A program made the position numbers and the translations under genes. Below the pieces are notes generated by a model. The model saw only the letters and a list, made by a program, of their open reading frames with translations. It was not told the origin of the DNA and did not search any database. Of a stretch of 64,000 nt of DNA, positions 39,730 to 53,322 are shown piece after piece (position 1 is the stretch's first letter; every line of letters starts with the position of its first letter). The stretch covers positions 47,405 through 111,404 of the forward strand of contig NZ_BCUZ01000001.1 in the NCBI RefSeq assembly GCF_001591485.1, in the 5' to 3' direction. Origin of the DNA: Neobacillus fumarioli NBRC 102428 (GTDB taxonomy: Bacteria > Bacillota > Bacilli > Bacillales > Cytobacillaceae).

Positions 39730-42141
39730 TTACATAAGGATAAACGGGTTGACGTCAATTGACACATGCAGTCCATTTTTCGCATGGTTTTGATGCTGGT
39801 CAAGAATTGTTTTTAACGTCTTTGTCAAGTTCGCTTCCCGCTTGTATTTTATCAGACATTGATAGCGATATCTATTATTAATCCTTGGAATAGGAGAGGC
39901 TGCCGGGCCCAGGACAACAGCTTGGCTGGACAGCTGGGAACGGACATATGTGACGATTTTTTCGGTTGCGGCAACTGCTGCCATCAACTCATCATGTGTA
40001 ACCGTAATGATCGTCAAATAATAAAACGGCGGATAATGATGTATTTTTCGAACCATCATTTCCTGCTGATAAAACAAATCATAATTTTGTGTCTCAGCAA
40101 GCTTTATACTGTAATGATCCGGTGAATATGTCTGAATGATCACTTCGCCGGGCAACTGATGCCGTCCTGCTCTGCCGCTGACTTGTGTTAATAATTGAAA
40201 GGTTTTTTCCGATGAACGAAAATCGGGCAAATGCAACATCGTATCTGCTGAGAGCACCCCAACAAGAGTAATGTTGGGAAAATCCAATCCCTTTGCAATC
40301 ATTTGCGTACCAAGTAAAATATCAGCTTTTCCATCCTGAAAATCCTTTAACAGCCGCTCATGTGCTCCTTTCCGGCCAGTGGTATCGACATCCATACGGA
40401 TTACTCTAGCCTCGGGCAATATTTTCCCCAATTCATCTTCAACCTTTTGGGTTCCGGTGCCAAAATATCGGATATATTCACTGGAGCATTCCGGGCACAC
40501 TTTCGGAACATAGCTTTCGTACCCGCAATAATGACATTTCATTCTGCTGCCTGCCCGATGATAGGTTAAGGAAATATCACAATTTGGGCAAGTGACGACA
40601 AAACCGCAGTCACGGCACATCACAAACGATGAATGTCCCCTCTTATTTAAGAATAATACAGACTGCTGCTTCTTTTCCAACCGGTCCTTTAATAATTCAA
40701 ACAGCTTCCGGGAAAACATGGAGCGATTTCCAGCTCGGAGCTCTTCGCGCATATCAACAATTTCCACAGATGGCAACGGTTGGTTGTTCATTCTTACAGG
40801 CAGCGACAATAAGCGATACACCTTTTTTTGCGCTCGTGCAAATGACTCAAGCGATGGTGTCGCACTACCAAGAATAACCGGACAGTTATGGTTCCTTGCT
40901 CTTTCGATCGCAACATCTTTTGCATGATAACGCGGCATATCCTCTTGCTTATAGCTCGTTTCATGCTCTTCATCAATAATAATAATGCCGATATTCTCAA
41001 ACGGGGCAAAAATTGCAGATCGGGCCCCTACCGCTACCTTCACTTCTTTGCGCTGAATCTTGCGCCATTCATCATATTTTTCCCCGGCTGATAAGCCGCT
41101 GTGTAAAACCGCGACCAAGTCTCCGAATCTTCCTTTAAAACGATTGACCATTTGCGGTGTTAACGAAATTTCCGGAACAAGGACAATGGCCTCTTTTCCT
41201 TTTTCAATGACCTTTTGAATGGTCTGAAGATAGATTTCCGTCTTGCCGCTTCCTGTCACGCCAAAAAGTAAAAAAACCTCATGATGATTAGTTTCAATTG
41301 AGTTTAAAATCGGCTTTATCGCGTTCCTTTGCGCTTCTGTTAACGGTAAAGGACTTGTCCGTTCAAATGTGCGGTTTTTATACGGATTGCGGTAAACTTC
41401 TATTTCCTCTTCCCTTAGAAGTTTTTTTTCTACCAGCGTTTTTAACGTTGTAGAAGATACGTTAAGCTCTGATATCAGCTGCTTTACTTCGATAGGCTCA
41501 TTGCAATGAATAAAGTAGTTTAAAACTTGCTTTTGCTTTTCTGCATTAGCAGGGAGCTCTTTTGCGGCCATTTGTAATTGGTCGGTGCTTTGGTGGGGCC
41601 GGACAATTTTCACCAGTTTTTTCTTCACTTTTTCTTTTACTTGATAAAGAACTTCCAGATGCCCCTTTGCTACTTCCTTTTGCATGAGCGGCACCAGCCG
41701 GTTATTCAGCACTTCCGCCCAATCTAGGCAATCCTTTTTTAAAAAAAAAGGATGTAATACACTTGGCAAATCTGTGGATTTAACTCCGGAGGCAAGTTTT
41801 ACTTTTTTTTCATATTTTGCTTTTAATGCCGGAGGCAACATTACCTGATAGGCAGAAATTTTATAACAGAGGGTTTCTTCTGTCAGCCAATCGCCAAGCG
41901 CTAACAATTCCTGATTTAGTACCGGCTCCAGGTCCATTGGCTCAATGATTTCCCGGAGCTTTTGAAATTCAGATTCCGCTTTGATGTCAATGACAAATCC
42001 CTGGACATTCCGGGGGCCAAACGGGACAACAACCCGCATACCCGGCTGTATGGAATCTTGCCATTCAGCAGGAATAAGATAATCAAAAGCTCTGTCTGTC
42101 TGTTTGGCTGGAACATCGACAATTACACTAGCGACCTTCAT
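39730..42141 (-). CDS. priA: Primosomal replication protein PriA
   Basis: 3'-5' helicase that restarts stalled forks. 803 residues. Seen: N-terminal DNA-binding domain, Walker A LFGVTGSGKTEIYLQ, IIDEEHETSYKQ, a zinc-binding insert with four CxxC pairs (CRDC, CPNC, CHYC, CPEC), GTQMIAKGLDFPN and QVSGRAGR. Start overlaps coaBC by 14 bp. Confidence 0.98.
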   Translation of the reverse strand: MKVASVIVDVPAKQTDRAFDYLIPAEWQDSIQPGMRVVVPFGPRNVQGFVIDIKAESEFQKLREIIEPMDLEPVLNQELLALGDWLTEETLCYKISAYQVMLPPALKAKYEKKVKLASGVKSTDLPSVLHPFFLKKDCLDWAEVLNNRLVPLMQKEVAKGHLEVLYQVKEKVKKKLVKIVRPHQSTDQLQMAAKELPANAEKQKQVLNYFIHCNEPIEVKQLISELNVSSTTLKTLVEKKLLREEEIEVYRNPYKNRTFERTSPLPLTEAQRNAIKPILNSIETNHHEVFLLFGVTGSGKTEIYLQTIQKVIEKGKEAIVLVPEISLTPQMVNRFKGRFGDLVAVLHSGLSAGEKYDEWRKIQRKEVKVAVGARSAIFAPFENIGIIIIDEEHETSYKQEDMPRYHAKDVAIERARNHNCPVILGSATPSLESFARAQKKVYRLLSLPVRMNNQPLPSVEIVDMREELRAGNRSMFSRKLFELLKDRLEKKQQSVLFLNKRGHSSFVMCRDCGFVVTCPNCDISLTYHRAGSRMKCHYCGYESYVPKVCPECSSEYIRYFGTGTQKVEDELGKILPEARVIRMDVDTTGRKGAHERLLKDFQDGKADILLGTQMIAKGLDFPNITLVGVLSADTMLHLPDFRSSEKTFQLLTQVSGRAGRHQLPGEVIIQTYSPDHYSIKLAETQNYDLFYQQEMMVRKIHHYPPFYYLTIITVTHDELMAAVAATEKIVTYVRSQLSSQAVVLGPAASPIPRINNRYRYQCLIKYKREANLTKTLKTILDQHQNHAKNGLHVSIDVNPFILM

Positions 42142-43351
42142 ATTTTTCCGTATCCTTTATCAGCGAGCAGATTTCCGCCAAAATTTTATCCGCAACGGCC
42201 ATTTTAGACATCATCGGCAACTCTGTTACAGTACCGTCCCTTTTATAGAGGGTTACAATATTTGTATCTGTACCAAATCCGGCACCTTCAGCTTTTAGAT
42301 TATTTGCGACAATCATATCAGCGTTCTTTGCAGTGAGTTTCCTCCTGGCGTATTCTTCAACATGATCTGTTTCCGCCGCAAAGCCTACCAGTATCTGATG
42401 TTTCTTTCTTTGGCCAAGCTCTAATAAAATATCTTTTGTTCGTTCAAGTTCTAATACGGAATCACCGGTCTGTTTTTTCACTTTATGGTCATAGGATCTT
42501 TTCGGGCGATAATCGGCAACAGCAGCTGTTTTAATTACGATATCGGAATCTGGATAAAAACTTAACACGGCATTATACATTTCTTCCGCACTTTCAACCT
42601 TGATCATTTGGACTCCATAAGGCTCCTTTAGCTGTACCGGACCGGAAACCAAAATAACATGGGCCCCTTGCTTTTTTGCCGCTTCTGCCAAACTATAGCC
42701 CATTTTTCCTGTCGAATGATTAGAGATGAAACGGACCGGGTCAATCTTTTCCCTGGTAGGACCTGCAGTAATCAAAACGGTTTTACCTTTTAACGGTTGA
42801 TGATCCTCCTTTAAAAAATAATCCTGTATTAATGTAACAATTTTATCTGGCTCTTCCAGCCGTCCTTTTCCAATATAACCACAAGCAAGATAGCCTTCAC
42901 TTGGCTCAATAAATTGGTATCCGTACTCGGCTAATACTGCGATATTCCTTTTTACTGCAAGATGATCATACATATGTACATTCATAGCCGGAGCAATCCA
43001 TACTGGCCGAGTAGTAGCCAGTAATGTCGTGGTAATCATATTATCGGCAATTCCTCCAGCAAGCTTACCGATCGTATTGGCCGTTGCCGGGGCAACAAGA
43101 ATGAGATCGGCCCAATCAGCAAGGTCAATATGGGCAATTACTTGCGGATTTTTTTCAGCAAAGATGTCTGTATATACTTCATGGCGGGATAATGCCTGAA
43201 AAGTTAATGGGGTGACAAATTTCGCTGCAGATTCACTTAAAATCACTTTCACCTTGGCGCCCGCCTGCACTAGCTTGCTCGTTAAAGCAGCTGCTTTATA
43301 GACTGCAATTCCTCCGGTCACACATAAAAGGATTTTTTTATCATTTAACAT
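42128..43351 (-). CDS. coaBC: CoaBC, phosphopantothenoylcysteine synthetase/decarboxylase
   Basis: Two steps of coenzyme A synthesis in one chain. 407 residues. Seen: N-terminal flavin-dependent CoaC part with LCVTGGIAVYKAA, VAPATANTIGKLA, AMNVHMYDH and the catalytic LACGYIGKGRLEEP, then CoaB from about residue 190 (VLITAGPTREKIDPVRFISNHSTGKMG). First gene of the long unit through rpe. Confidence 0.97.
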   Translation of the reverse strand: MLNDKKILLCVTGGIAVYKAAALTSKLVQAGAKVKVILSESAAKFVTPLTFQALSRHEVYTDIFAEKNPQVIAHIDLADWADLILVAPATANTIGKLAGGIADNMITTTLLATTRPVWIAPAMNVHMYDHLAVKRNIAVLAEYGYQFIEPSEGYLACGYIGKGRLEEPDKIVTLIQDYFLKEDHQPLKGKTVLITAGPTREKIDPVRFISNHSTGKMGYSLAEAAKKQGAHVILVSGPVQLKEPYGVQMIKVESAEEMYNAVLSFYPDSDIVIKTAAVADYRPKRSYDHKVKKQTGDSVLELERTKDILLELGQRKKHQILVGFAAETDHVEEYARRKLTAKNADMIVANNLKAEGAGFGTDTNIVTLYKRDGTVTELPMMSKMAVADKILAEICSLIKDTEKYEGR

Positions 43352-43461
43352 TTATATTCCCCCGCTTCTAGTACTTTCCCCTATCTTTATTATGCTAGAA
43401 CCGCTCCATTTTTTCACCATTTTTCGCACTGGGTGTAGTCAAACTTTTTCTAAATATGAAA

Positions 43462-43515
43462 AAAATAAAAAGGCTGACGCTAAAAGGAGTTTTCCTTCAT
43501 CATCAGACCTTTTAC
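43462..43515 (-). terminator. Terminator of rpoZ
   Basis: AAAAGGTCTGA and TCAGCCTTTTT arms (one mismatch) with an inner AAGGA/TCCTT stem, followed on the - strand by ATTTTTTTC. Lies in the 167-bp gap before coaBC. Confidence 0.75.
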
Positions 43516-43518
43516 AGT

Positions 43519-43743
43519 TTATTGATTTCCGGCAGGCGCATCTGCTTTTCTTACAACCCGATAAGTTAAATCTCCGCTATAAATCTCTTCCAATGCTTTT
43601 CCGACAAACTTATGAGAAACGTACTTTGGCAGCCGTTCATCTTTATTTTGCTGCATCATACGTGCGCGTTTGGCAGCTACAGAAACAAGCGAATACTTTG
43701 AATCAATTCTCTCTAATAATGCATCAATAGAAGGGTATAACAT
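43519..43743 (-). CDS. rpoZ: RNA polymerase omega subunit
   Basis: Small subunit that supports beta-prime folding. The ATG at 43743 ([19 protein letters not shown]) is 8 nt after GGAGG, giving 74 residues; an ATG at 43752 directly abuts the GGAGG and is unlikely. Seen: [17 protein letters not shown] and [10 protein letters not shown]. Its start region overlaps the gmk stop at 43745. Confidence 0.95.
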   Translation of the reverse strand: MLYPSIDALLERIDSKYSLVSVAAKRARMMQQNKDERLPKYVSHKFVGKALEEIYSGDLTYRVVRKADAPAGNQ

Positions 43744-43744
43744 T

Positions 43745-44371
<627 letters not shown>

Positions 44372-44632
44372 CTACCCTTCTTCTAATATTTCATCACGGT
44401 CTGTTAAACGATGTGCCACCGTTTCAGGCTGTACCGCTGCCAGAATCACATGACCGCTGTCCATGATTATTACTGCGCGGGTGCGCCTGCCATATGTAGC
44501 GTCAATTAATGATCCCCCTTCACGCGCCTCTTGAATAATACGTTTTATCGGGGCAGACTCCGGACTAACAATAGATATAATCCGATTGGCAGACACGATA
44601 CTTCCGAAGCCAATATTAATTAATTTAACCAC
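44372..44632 (-). CDS. remA: RemA (YlzA/DUF370) biofilm-matrix regulator
   Basis: In B. subtilis a DNA-binding activator of biofilm-matrix and osmoprotection genes. 86 residues. Seen: [28 protein letters not shown] and [29 protein letters not shown]. The start is a GTG at 44630-44632 with a poor site (GGATGA); no ATG fits better. The family is also found in non-biofilm species, so the role here is inferred. Confidence 0.93.
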   Translation of the reverse strand: MVKLINIGFGSIVSANRIISIVSPESAPIKRIIQEAREGGSLIDATYGRRTRAVIIMDSGHVILAAVQPETVAHRLTDRDEILEEG

Positions 44633-44694
44633 AAATTATCATCCAATCATCATTTATATATTTTGACCGTATCTTGCTCTTTATAATCAAAGCC

Positions 44695-45570
44695 TTATTC
44701 GATATTTTGCACTTGTTCTTTTAGCTTTTCAAGTAAACTTTTCATTTCGACTACTTTTTTCGCAATAGAGGAGTCATTTGCCTTTGAACCAATCGTATTT
44801 ACTTCTCGATTCATTTCCTGAATAAGAAAATCAAGCTTTCTTCCGATTGGCTCCAGTTCATTCAGAGTTTGGACAAATTGTCCGATATGACTCTTCAATC
44901 GAGTTATTTCTTCATTAATATCAGCTTTTTCTGCAAATATAGCAGCCTCTGTCAGCAGTCTTGTTTCATCAAACTGCCCACCGGTAAATTCCTGCATTCG
45001 TTTCATTAAGCGGTCTTTATAGGATTGAACAACAATTGGTGCAAGCTTTTCCAATTCTGCTAAATCAATTTCTAATTGTGCAAGAATCCCCAGCAGATCT
45101 TTTTTAAGTTCTTCCCCTTCAGCAATTCGCATTTGCTTTAGCAAAACAGCGGCTTTTTCTGCTGCAGCTATCACCAAATTTTCCAATTCTTCATTACCGG
45201 TATCACTTTCTTCAATATTAATCATATCGGGCCGGCTAAGCAGATCTTGAAGAGTAATCGTGCCCTCAATTCCATAAATTTGTTTTGCTTGTTTCATGAA
45301 CTGATAATATTCATCGATTAGTTTCCAATCTGCATGGACGCTTCGGGTTATGATGCCTTCCCCTTCTAAAGTTACATAAACTTCTACCCTGCCGCGGCGG
45401 ATATGCTGGTTTAATTTCTTCTTTATTTTGTCTTCAATCTTCAATAGCTGCCTTGGCATGCGAATATTTATTTCACAAAAACGATGATTTACTGTTTTTA
45501 TTTCCACGTTAACAGTAAATAACTCCGATTGTGCTTTTCCTCTCCCAAAGCCTGTCATGCTAATAACCAT
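44695..45570 (-). CDS. yicC: YicC family endoribonuclease-like protein
   Basis: YicC (YloC in B. subtilis) proteins are linked to stationary-phase survival and RNA turnover; E. coli YicC has endoribonuclease activity. 291 residues. Seen: N-terminal MTGFGRGKAQSE, EIKTVNHRFCEINIRMPR, and the C-terminal GRKLDFLIQEMNREVNTIGSKAND block. Its promoter is embedded in the terminator of the upstream ATPase gene. Confidence 0.93.
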   Translation of the reverse strand: MVISMTGFGRGKAQSELFTVNVEIKTVNHRFCEINIRMPRQLLKIEDKIKKKLNQHIRRGRVEVYVTLEGEGIITRSVHADWKLIDEYYQFMKQAKQIYGIEGTITLQDLLSRPDMINIEESDTGNEELENLVIAAAEKAAVLLKQMRIAEGEELKKDLLGILAQLEIDLAELEKLAPIVVQSYKDRLMKRMQEFTGGQFDETRLLTEAAIFAEKADINEEITRLKSHIGQFVQTLNELEPIGRKLDFLIQEMNREVNTIGSKANDSSIAKKVVEMKSLLEKLKEQVQNIE

Positions 45571-45594
45571 TTAATGCACATCCAATCCATAAAA

Positions 45595-45631
45595 AATCCA
45601 AAAGGTAATTGTGGATTCTACCTTTTGGATT
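45595..45631 (-). terminator. Terminator of the calcium ATPase gene
   Basis: AATCCAAAAGGTA and TACCTTTTGGATT form a perfect 13-bp stem with an 11-nt loop, followed by TTTTA on the - strand. Lies between the ATPase stop codon and yicC. Confidence 0.9.
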
Positions 45632-45637
45632 ATAACA
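45629..45637 (-). promoter_or_regulatory. Extended -10 promoter of yicC inside the terminator
   Basis: A perfect extended -10, TGTTATAAT, overlaps the upstream arm of the terminator stem. No good -35 is visible at 16-18 nt. Initiation near 45622 would start within the 5' arm. Confidence 0.55.
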
Positions 45638-45641
45638 TAAT

Positions 45642-48320
45642 TTATTTTGTTTTTCTTAATAAAAATGACCCTGCTAGTAAAAAAGTTGGAACAGAGGATA
45701 AGCCGATAATCAAGAGCCAATCCTTGGCAGCAATAGGAAGTGTGTGGAAAACCGGCTGAAGCGGCGGATAATAAATGACAATCAACATTAAGATAAGGGA
45801 AGAGACGACCGCCCCAACTAAAAATTGATTTCCGAACGGATTTCTCGACAAGACTGATCTTTCACTTCGGCAGTCAAAAACATGAATCAATTGAGCCATC
45901 ACAAGGGTGGCAAAAGCAATGGTCTGCGCATAATCCAGCTGCTTAGGATCATTATGATAGATGATTATAAATGCCAGTAATGTCACAATTCCAATTAGGA
46001 AACCACGCGAGATTACTTTCCAGCCCAGCCCTCGTGAAAAAACCCCTTCATTTGGGCTTCTTGGTCCACGCTTCATCACGTTCTCTTCGGCTTTATCAAG
46101 TCCTAGCGCCATGGCTGGCAGTCCGTCCGTTACCAAATTCACCCATAGAATCTGAATGGGCAAAAGCGGGAGCGGCAATGCCAAAATCATCGCAAATAAC
46201 ATGACTAATATTTCCCCAACATTGGAAGCAAGCAAATAACGGACAAATTTACGAATATTTTCATAAATATTTCTGCCTTCTTTAATTGCCGCTTTGATGG
46301 TGGCAAAATTATCATCCAACAAAACAAGGGCGGAAGCTTCTTTGGCAACATCCGTTCCAGTAATCCCCATGGCAACACCGATATCGGCAGCTTTGATCGC
46401 CGGAGCATCATTCACCCCATCACCTGTCATTGCCACAATATGTCCTCTATTTTGCAAAGCATTTACAATTTTCAGCTTATGTTCCGGTGAAACTCTGGCA
46501 AATACAGAAACATCCTCAACAACCTCTTCAAGCTCTTCTACTGACAACTTTGATAATGCTTCACCATCAAATACCTTACTTTTTTTCGTTAAAATGCCGA
46601 GCTGTGCGGCAATGGCTTTTGCCGTAATCACATGGTCACCTGTAATCATCACAGTTTTAATGCCAGCTTCCTTGCATTCTGCTACCGCCTTTCTTACCTC
46701 CGGTCTAGGTGGATCAATCATCCCTTGTATCCCGATTAAGGTCAGTTTCTTTTCTGCCTCATGTTCACTTAAGATGACTGTATTAGCCGGGACAGGTTTA
46801 TAAGCAATGGCTATTGTTCTTAGAGCCTGTGAAGCCAGGTGATTAATAGCATCCTTTACCTTTGCCTGGGTATCCTTATTTAAATATTGACTTTTCCCAT
46901 CCCATAGAATCGCTTCGCTAACACCAAGGAGAACATCAGGGGCTCCTTTCGTCACAATAAAATGCCTGCCTTGTTTATCCTTTACATGAATACTCATCAT
47001 TTTTCTTGCGGAATCAAATGGAAATTCATGAATAATTGTAAATTCATCTAACAGTTTTTTCCGCTGAAAACCTGCTTTCATCGCACTTACTAAAAGGGCG
47101 CCCTCCGTCGGATCCCCATCTAAGATATATTCTTCTCCTTTCTTCGTTAATTCGGAATGATTGCATAACATTCCGAATATCAACATTTGCTGTAATGCCT
47201 TTTCATCTTTGGGCAAAACAGTTTGGCCATTTTTATAAAAATTCCCCTTCGGCTGATAGCCAGAACCGTCTACCGTCCATGTCTGCCCACCACTCCACAA
47301 ATGAGTAACCGTCATTTTATTTTGTGTCATGGTTCCTGTCTTATCAGAACAAATAACAGATGCACATCCTAGTGTCTCTACAGCCGGCAGCTTCCGAACA
47401 ATGGCATTTTTCTTAATCATTTTTTGTACACCAAGTGATAAGGCGACGGTCACAATGGCTGGTAGCCCTTCAGGGATAGCAGCAACTGCAAGAGAAACAC
47501 CGGCTAAAAACATCGTATAAATATCATGACCTTGGATAACACCGATCACAACAACAAGAACCGTGAGCATTAATGCTACCGAAATAAGAATTTTCCCTAA
47601 TTGTTCTAAACGGCGCTGCAGCGGGGTTTCCTGGGATTCTGCACTTTGCAGGAGGCCGGCAATTTGTCCCATCGCTGTTTTCATACCGGTTGCCATAACA
47701 ACCCCCACCCCGCTGCCTCTTGTCACCATCGTACCCATAAAGGCGATATTTTCCATATCCCCGATACCTGGATTTGGATTTGTCAAGCATTCTATATGCT
47801 TTGCAACGGGAAGAGATTCACCGGTCAGTGCCGATTCTTCAATTTCCAGGCTTTTGGATTCAATAATGCGCACATCGGCGCCAATTCGGTCACCGCTTGA
47901 AAATTTTAGAATATCGCCAATAACGATTTCTTTTGACGGAATTTTGCCCCACCTTCCATCCCTGAGTACATGAACCTGTGGGGCAGAAAGTTCTTTCAAT
48001 GCTTCCAATGATTTTTCCGCACGTCTTTCTTGGAAAAACCCAAGAAAACCATTTATAATCACGATGGCGATAATGGCAATCGCATCAATATATTCCCCCA
48101 AGAGCCCGGAAATCAGGGTGGCGGCAAGCAGCACCAACACCATAAAATCTTTAAATTGACTAAAAAATAAGAGTAAAGCAGATTGCTTTTCTCCCGCGTC
48201 TAATTCATTAAAACCGTTTGTTTTAAGCCTATGCTTAACTTGTTCCTGTGATAATCCAGACGAAAAGTCGGTTTCTAAGGCCTTTTCTATTTTGCTGATC
48301 TCCATCTCATGGAACTTCAT
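45642..48320 (-). CDS. yloB: Calcium-transporting P-type ATPase (YloB)
   Basis: SERCA-like P2A ATPase; in Bacillus expressed in sporulation and thought to move Ca2+. 892 residues. Seen: cation-transporter N-terminal domain, TGES (SALTGESLPV), the PEGLPA membrane motif in M4, the phosphorylated Asp in CSDKTGTMTQNK, KGAPDVLL nucleotide site, TGDGVNDAPAIKAADIGVAMG, and about ten membrane spans ending with four to six C-terminal ones. Divergent from rqcH; the 192-bp gap shows no clear promoter for either. Confidence 0.95.
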   Translation of the reverse strand: MKFHEMEISKIEKALETDFSSGLSQEQVKHRLKTNGFNELDAGEKQSALLLFFSQFKDFMVLVLLAATLISGLLGEYIDAIAIIAIVIINGFLGFFQERRAEKSLEALKELSAPQVHVLRDGRWGKIPSKEIVIGDILKFSSGDRIGADVRIIESKSLEIEESALTGESLPVAKHIECLTNPNPGIGDMENIAFMGTMVTRGSGVGVVMATGMKTAMGQIAGLLQSAESQETPLQRRLEQLGKILISVALMLTVLVVVIGVIQGHDIYTMFLAGVSLAVAAIPEGLPAIVTVALSLGVQKMIKKNAIVRKLPAVETLGCASVICSDKTGTMTQNKMTVTHLWSGGQTWTVDGSGYQPKGNFYKNGQTVLPKDEKALQQMLIFGMLCNHSELTKKGEEYILDGDPTEGALLVSAMKAGFQRKKLLDEFTIIHEFPFDSARKMMSIHVKDKQGRHFIVTKGAPDVLLGVSEAILWDGKSQYLNKDTQAKVKDAINHLASQALRTIAIAYKPVPANTVILSEHEAEKKLTLIGIQGMIDPPRPEVRKAVAECKEAGIKTVMITGDHVITAKAIAAQLGILTKKSKVFDGEALSKLSVEELEEVVEDVSVFARVSPEHKLKIVNALQNRGHIVAMTGDGVNDAPAIKAADIGVAMGITGTDVAKEASALVLLDDNFATIKAAIKEGRNIYENIRKFVRYLLASNVGEILVMLFAMILALPLPLLPIQILWVNLVTDGLPAMALGLDKAEENVMKRGPRSPNEGVFSRGLGWKVISRGFLIGIVTLLAFIIIYHNDPKQLDYAQTIAFATLVMAQLIHVFDCRSERSVLSRNPFGNQFLVGAVVSSLILMLIVIYYPPLQPVFHTLPIAAKDWLLIIGLSSVPTFLLAGSFLLRKTK

Positions 48321-48512
48321 CCGACCATCTCACTTCCCCCTTAAATACCTAATCTAAAGACAGCTTATTCGGGGTCGTCCAAAAAAATGCTATGAGAATA
48401 GGAATAAGATGAAAATACAAAATACTGATTCAGCAGGCGAAAATGCGGCAGACAAAAAAATTCTAGGGTATACTTAAATAGAAAAATATGTTCGAAGTAA
48501 AGGATGTTTTCT

Positions 48513-50225
48513 ATGTCATTTGATGGTTTATTTACAAAAGCCATGGCAGATGAACTATCTTCGTCCCTTAAAGGGGGCCGGATAAATAAAGTACATCAGC
48601 CTTATAAGAACGAAGTGATTTTAACAATTAGAGCAAACGGGGGCAATCATAAGCTTCTTTTATCTGCACATCCAAGCTATGCTCGGGTGCAGCTTACGGA
48701 TGAGACTTATGATAACCCGGTTGAACCGCCAATGTTCTGCATGCTGCTTAGGAAACATATTGAGGGACATATACTCGAAGATGTATACAAAATCGAAAAT
48801 GACCGGATTATGATTTTTGAAATTAAAGGACGCAATGAAATCGGCGATATTAGTTATAAACAGTTGATTGTTGAGATCATGGGCCGTCACAGCAATATCA
48901 TTCTGGTCGATAAATCACGAAATATCATTCTCGACAGCATCAAACATATCAGCCATGCCGTTAACAGCTACCGGGCGATTTTACCGGGACATGTCTATGT
49001 TTTTCCTCCTGCACAAAATAAACTAAACCCTTTTTCGGCTACAGAAGAAGGTGTAATACGCGAACTTGATTTTAACGCTGGAAAACTTGACCGTCAGCTT
49101 GTTGAACACTTTGCAGGGATTTCCCCGTTGTTTGCCAAGGAAGTTATTTATCAATGCGGGCTCGCTAACCGCATGACCGTTCCGAAGACATTGACCAGGA
49201 TGGTAAAACGGATTGAAAACAAAGAGCTTTCACCAGCAATAATGACCTCGTCCGAAAAAGAGGCCTTTTATCTTTTTCCGCTCGAACATCTAAAAGCCGA
49301 AGTTAAATGTTTCTCCTCTTTAAGCAAAATGCTGGATCGTTTCTATTTTGGCAAGGCTGAGCGTGACCGCGTCAAGCAGCAGGGAAATGATATTGAACGG
49401 TTAATTATGAATGAAAAAGAAAAAAATGAAAAAAAAATCGAAAAGCTTCAAGCCACATTAGCAGAAGCACAGCATGCCGACAAGTTTCAGCGTTATGGTG
49501 AACTATTAACTGCCAATCTTTATGCCCTTAAAAAGGGCATGAAGGAAATTGAAGTCCTTAATTATTATGATGATGCAGGGGGTACTATTATAATCCCGCT
49601 AGATCCGGGAAAAACCCCGTCGGAAAATGCGCAAAGATATTTTTCGAAATACCAAAAGGCTAAAAAGTCGATTCAGATTGTGATGGAACAAATAGACATC
49701 GCCAAACGTGAACTAGCCTATTTTGACAATCTGCTTCAGCAAATCGAGACAGCTTCACCAAAGGATATTCAGGAAATTCGTGAAGAACTTGTGGAAGGCG
49801 GATATATTCGTCAGCGGCAAAAACGGAACGTGAAAAAGCAGCAAAATGCTAAACCGGTCCTTGACCACTTTCAATCAACCGACGGCACGGAAATCATCGT
49901 CGGGAAAAATAATAAACAAAATGATTATTTAACGAACAAACTAGCGGCAAGGGACGAAATTTGGCTTCATACAAAAGACATTCCCGGATCACACGTTGTA
50001 ATTCGGAGCAAAGAGCCATCTGAAGAAACAATACTTCAAGCAGCCATGCTGGCAGCTTATTTCAGTAAGGCACGAAATTCAAGTTCAGTGCCGGTCGATT
50101 ATACAAGAGTCCGGTTTGTAAAAAAACCAAGCGGCGCCAAACCTGGATTTGTGATTTATGAAAACCAGCAGACGGTTTATGTTACACCGAATGAAGAATT
50201 AGTGCTAAAATTAAGAAAAACGTAA
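48513..50225 (+). CDS. rqcH: RqcH (YloA/NEMF family) ribosome-rescue factor
   Basis: Binds stalled 50S-peptidyl-tRNA complexes and recruits tRNA-Ala to add poly-Ala degradation tails. ATG at 48513 ([15 protein letters not shown]) is 8 nt after AAAGGATG and gives 570 residues; the ATG at 48504 is inside that site. Seen: NFACT-N with [33 protein letters not shown], a coiled-coil middle (about 290-360 and 390-430), and NFACT-R with [19 protein letters not shown]. One of two + strand genes. Confidence 0.96.
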   Translation: MSFDGLFTKAMADELSSSLKGGRINKVHQPYKNEVILTIRANGGNHKLLLSAHPSYARVQLTDETYDNPVEPPMFCMLLRKHIEGHILEDVYKIENDRIMIFEIKGRNEIGDISYKQLIVEIMGRHSNIILVDKSRNIILDSIKHISHAVNSYRAILPGHVYVFPPAQNKLNPFSATEEGVIRELDFNAGKLDRQLVEHFAGISPLFAKEVIYQCGLANRMTVPKTLTRMVKRIENKELSPAIMTSSEKEAFYLFPLEHLKAEVKCFSSLSKMLDRFYFGKAERDRVKQQGNDIERLIMNEKEKNEKKIEKLQATLAEAQHADKFQRYGELLTANLYALKKGMKEIEVLNYYDDAGGTIIIPLDPGKTPSENAQRYFSKYQKAKKSIQIVMEQIDIAKRELAYFDNLLQQIETASPKDIQEIREELVEGGYIRQRQKRNVKKQQNAKPVLDHFQSTDGTEIIVGKNNKQNDYLTNKLAARDEIWLHTKDIPGSHVVIRSKEPSEETILQAAMLAAYFSKARNSSSVPVDYTRVRFVKKPSGAKPGFVIYENQQTVYVTPNEELVLKLRKT

Positions 50226-50265
50226 GCATCTCTTCCAAAAAACTTTCTCTATGGAACTGAGCCAA

Positions 50266-50298
50266 AAACTAAAGCCCCGGTAAACGGGGCTTTAGTTT
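50266..50298. terminator. Shared bidirectional terminator of rqcH and the pyr operon
   Basis: AAACTAAAGCCCCG and CGGGGCTTTAGTTT form a 14-bp stem with a 5-nt loop. One arm overlaps the pyrE stop codon. It lies between convergent genes and can serve both. Confidence 0.9.
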
Positions 50299-50925
50299 AT
50301 TCAAACTGCTTGCTCCATGCCAAAGGATCATTGCTCCAAGATAACAGGCTTTTCTGGTCTTCTTTACTGATATAACCCTTTTCAATAGCAACTTCCACCA
50401 ATTCTACAAAGTTAGTTAATGAATAGCTTTGAATGTCTTCCTTGGCAAAAGCTTCTTTTCCTTTTTCAAGTCCATATGTAAAAATGGACACAGCTCCAAG
50501 AACTTTGCAGCCAGCTTCTCTTAATGCCTGCACTGCCGTAATGACACTGCCGCCGGTTGAAATTAAATCTTCCACAACGACTATACTTTGACCTTCGTGT
50601 ACTTTTCCTTCAATTTGATTGCCTTTGCCATGACCTTTTGGCTTCGAACGTACATAACACATTGGTAAATTCAAAAGTTCACTAACCCAGGCGGCATGGG
50701 GGATCCCGGCTGTTGCGGTTCCGGCAATCATTTCAGCATCCGGGAAATGCTCTTGTATCAAGTTCTTTAAGCCTGAAGCGATCTCCTTTCTAACCTCCGG
50801 ATAAGATAGGGTCAGCCGATTATCACAATAAATCGGAGCGCGAAGCCCTGATGTCCATGTAAACGGCTCGTTCGGCTTCAATGCTACGGCATTTATTTCT
50901 AAAAGCTTTTCAGCAACTTTTTGGT

Positions 50926-50929
<4 letters not shown>
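50297..50929 (-). CDS. pyrE: Orotate phosphoribosyltransferase
   Basis: Makes OMP from orotate and PRPP. ATG at 50929 ([19 protein letters not shown]) gives 210 residues with GGGAG upstream, and overlaps the pyrF stop in ATGA. Seen: [16 protein letters not shown] and PRPP motif [17 protein letters not shown]. Last gene of the pyr operon. Confidence 0.97.

Positions 50930-53318
<2,389 letters not shown>

Positions 53319-53322
<4 letters not shown>

Noticed and set aside
43392..43730. 112-codon + strand frame across the rpoZ-coaBC gap
   Set aside because: It covers the rpoZ terminator and is antisense to rpoZ; no ribosome site or recognisable domain.
48321..48512. Promoters for the divergent ATPase gene and rqcH
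   Set aside because: A TATACT near 48472 and a TTGGAC near 48408 were considered, but neither has an acceptable partner hexamer.
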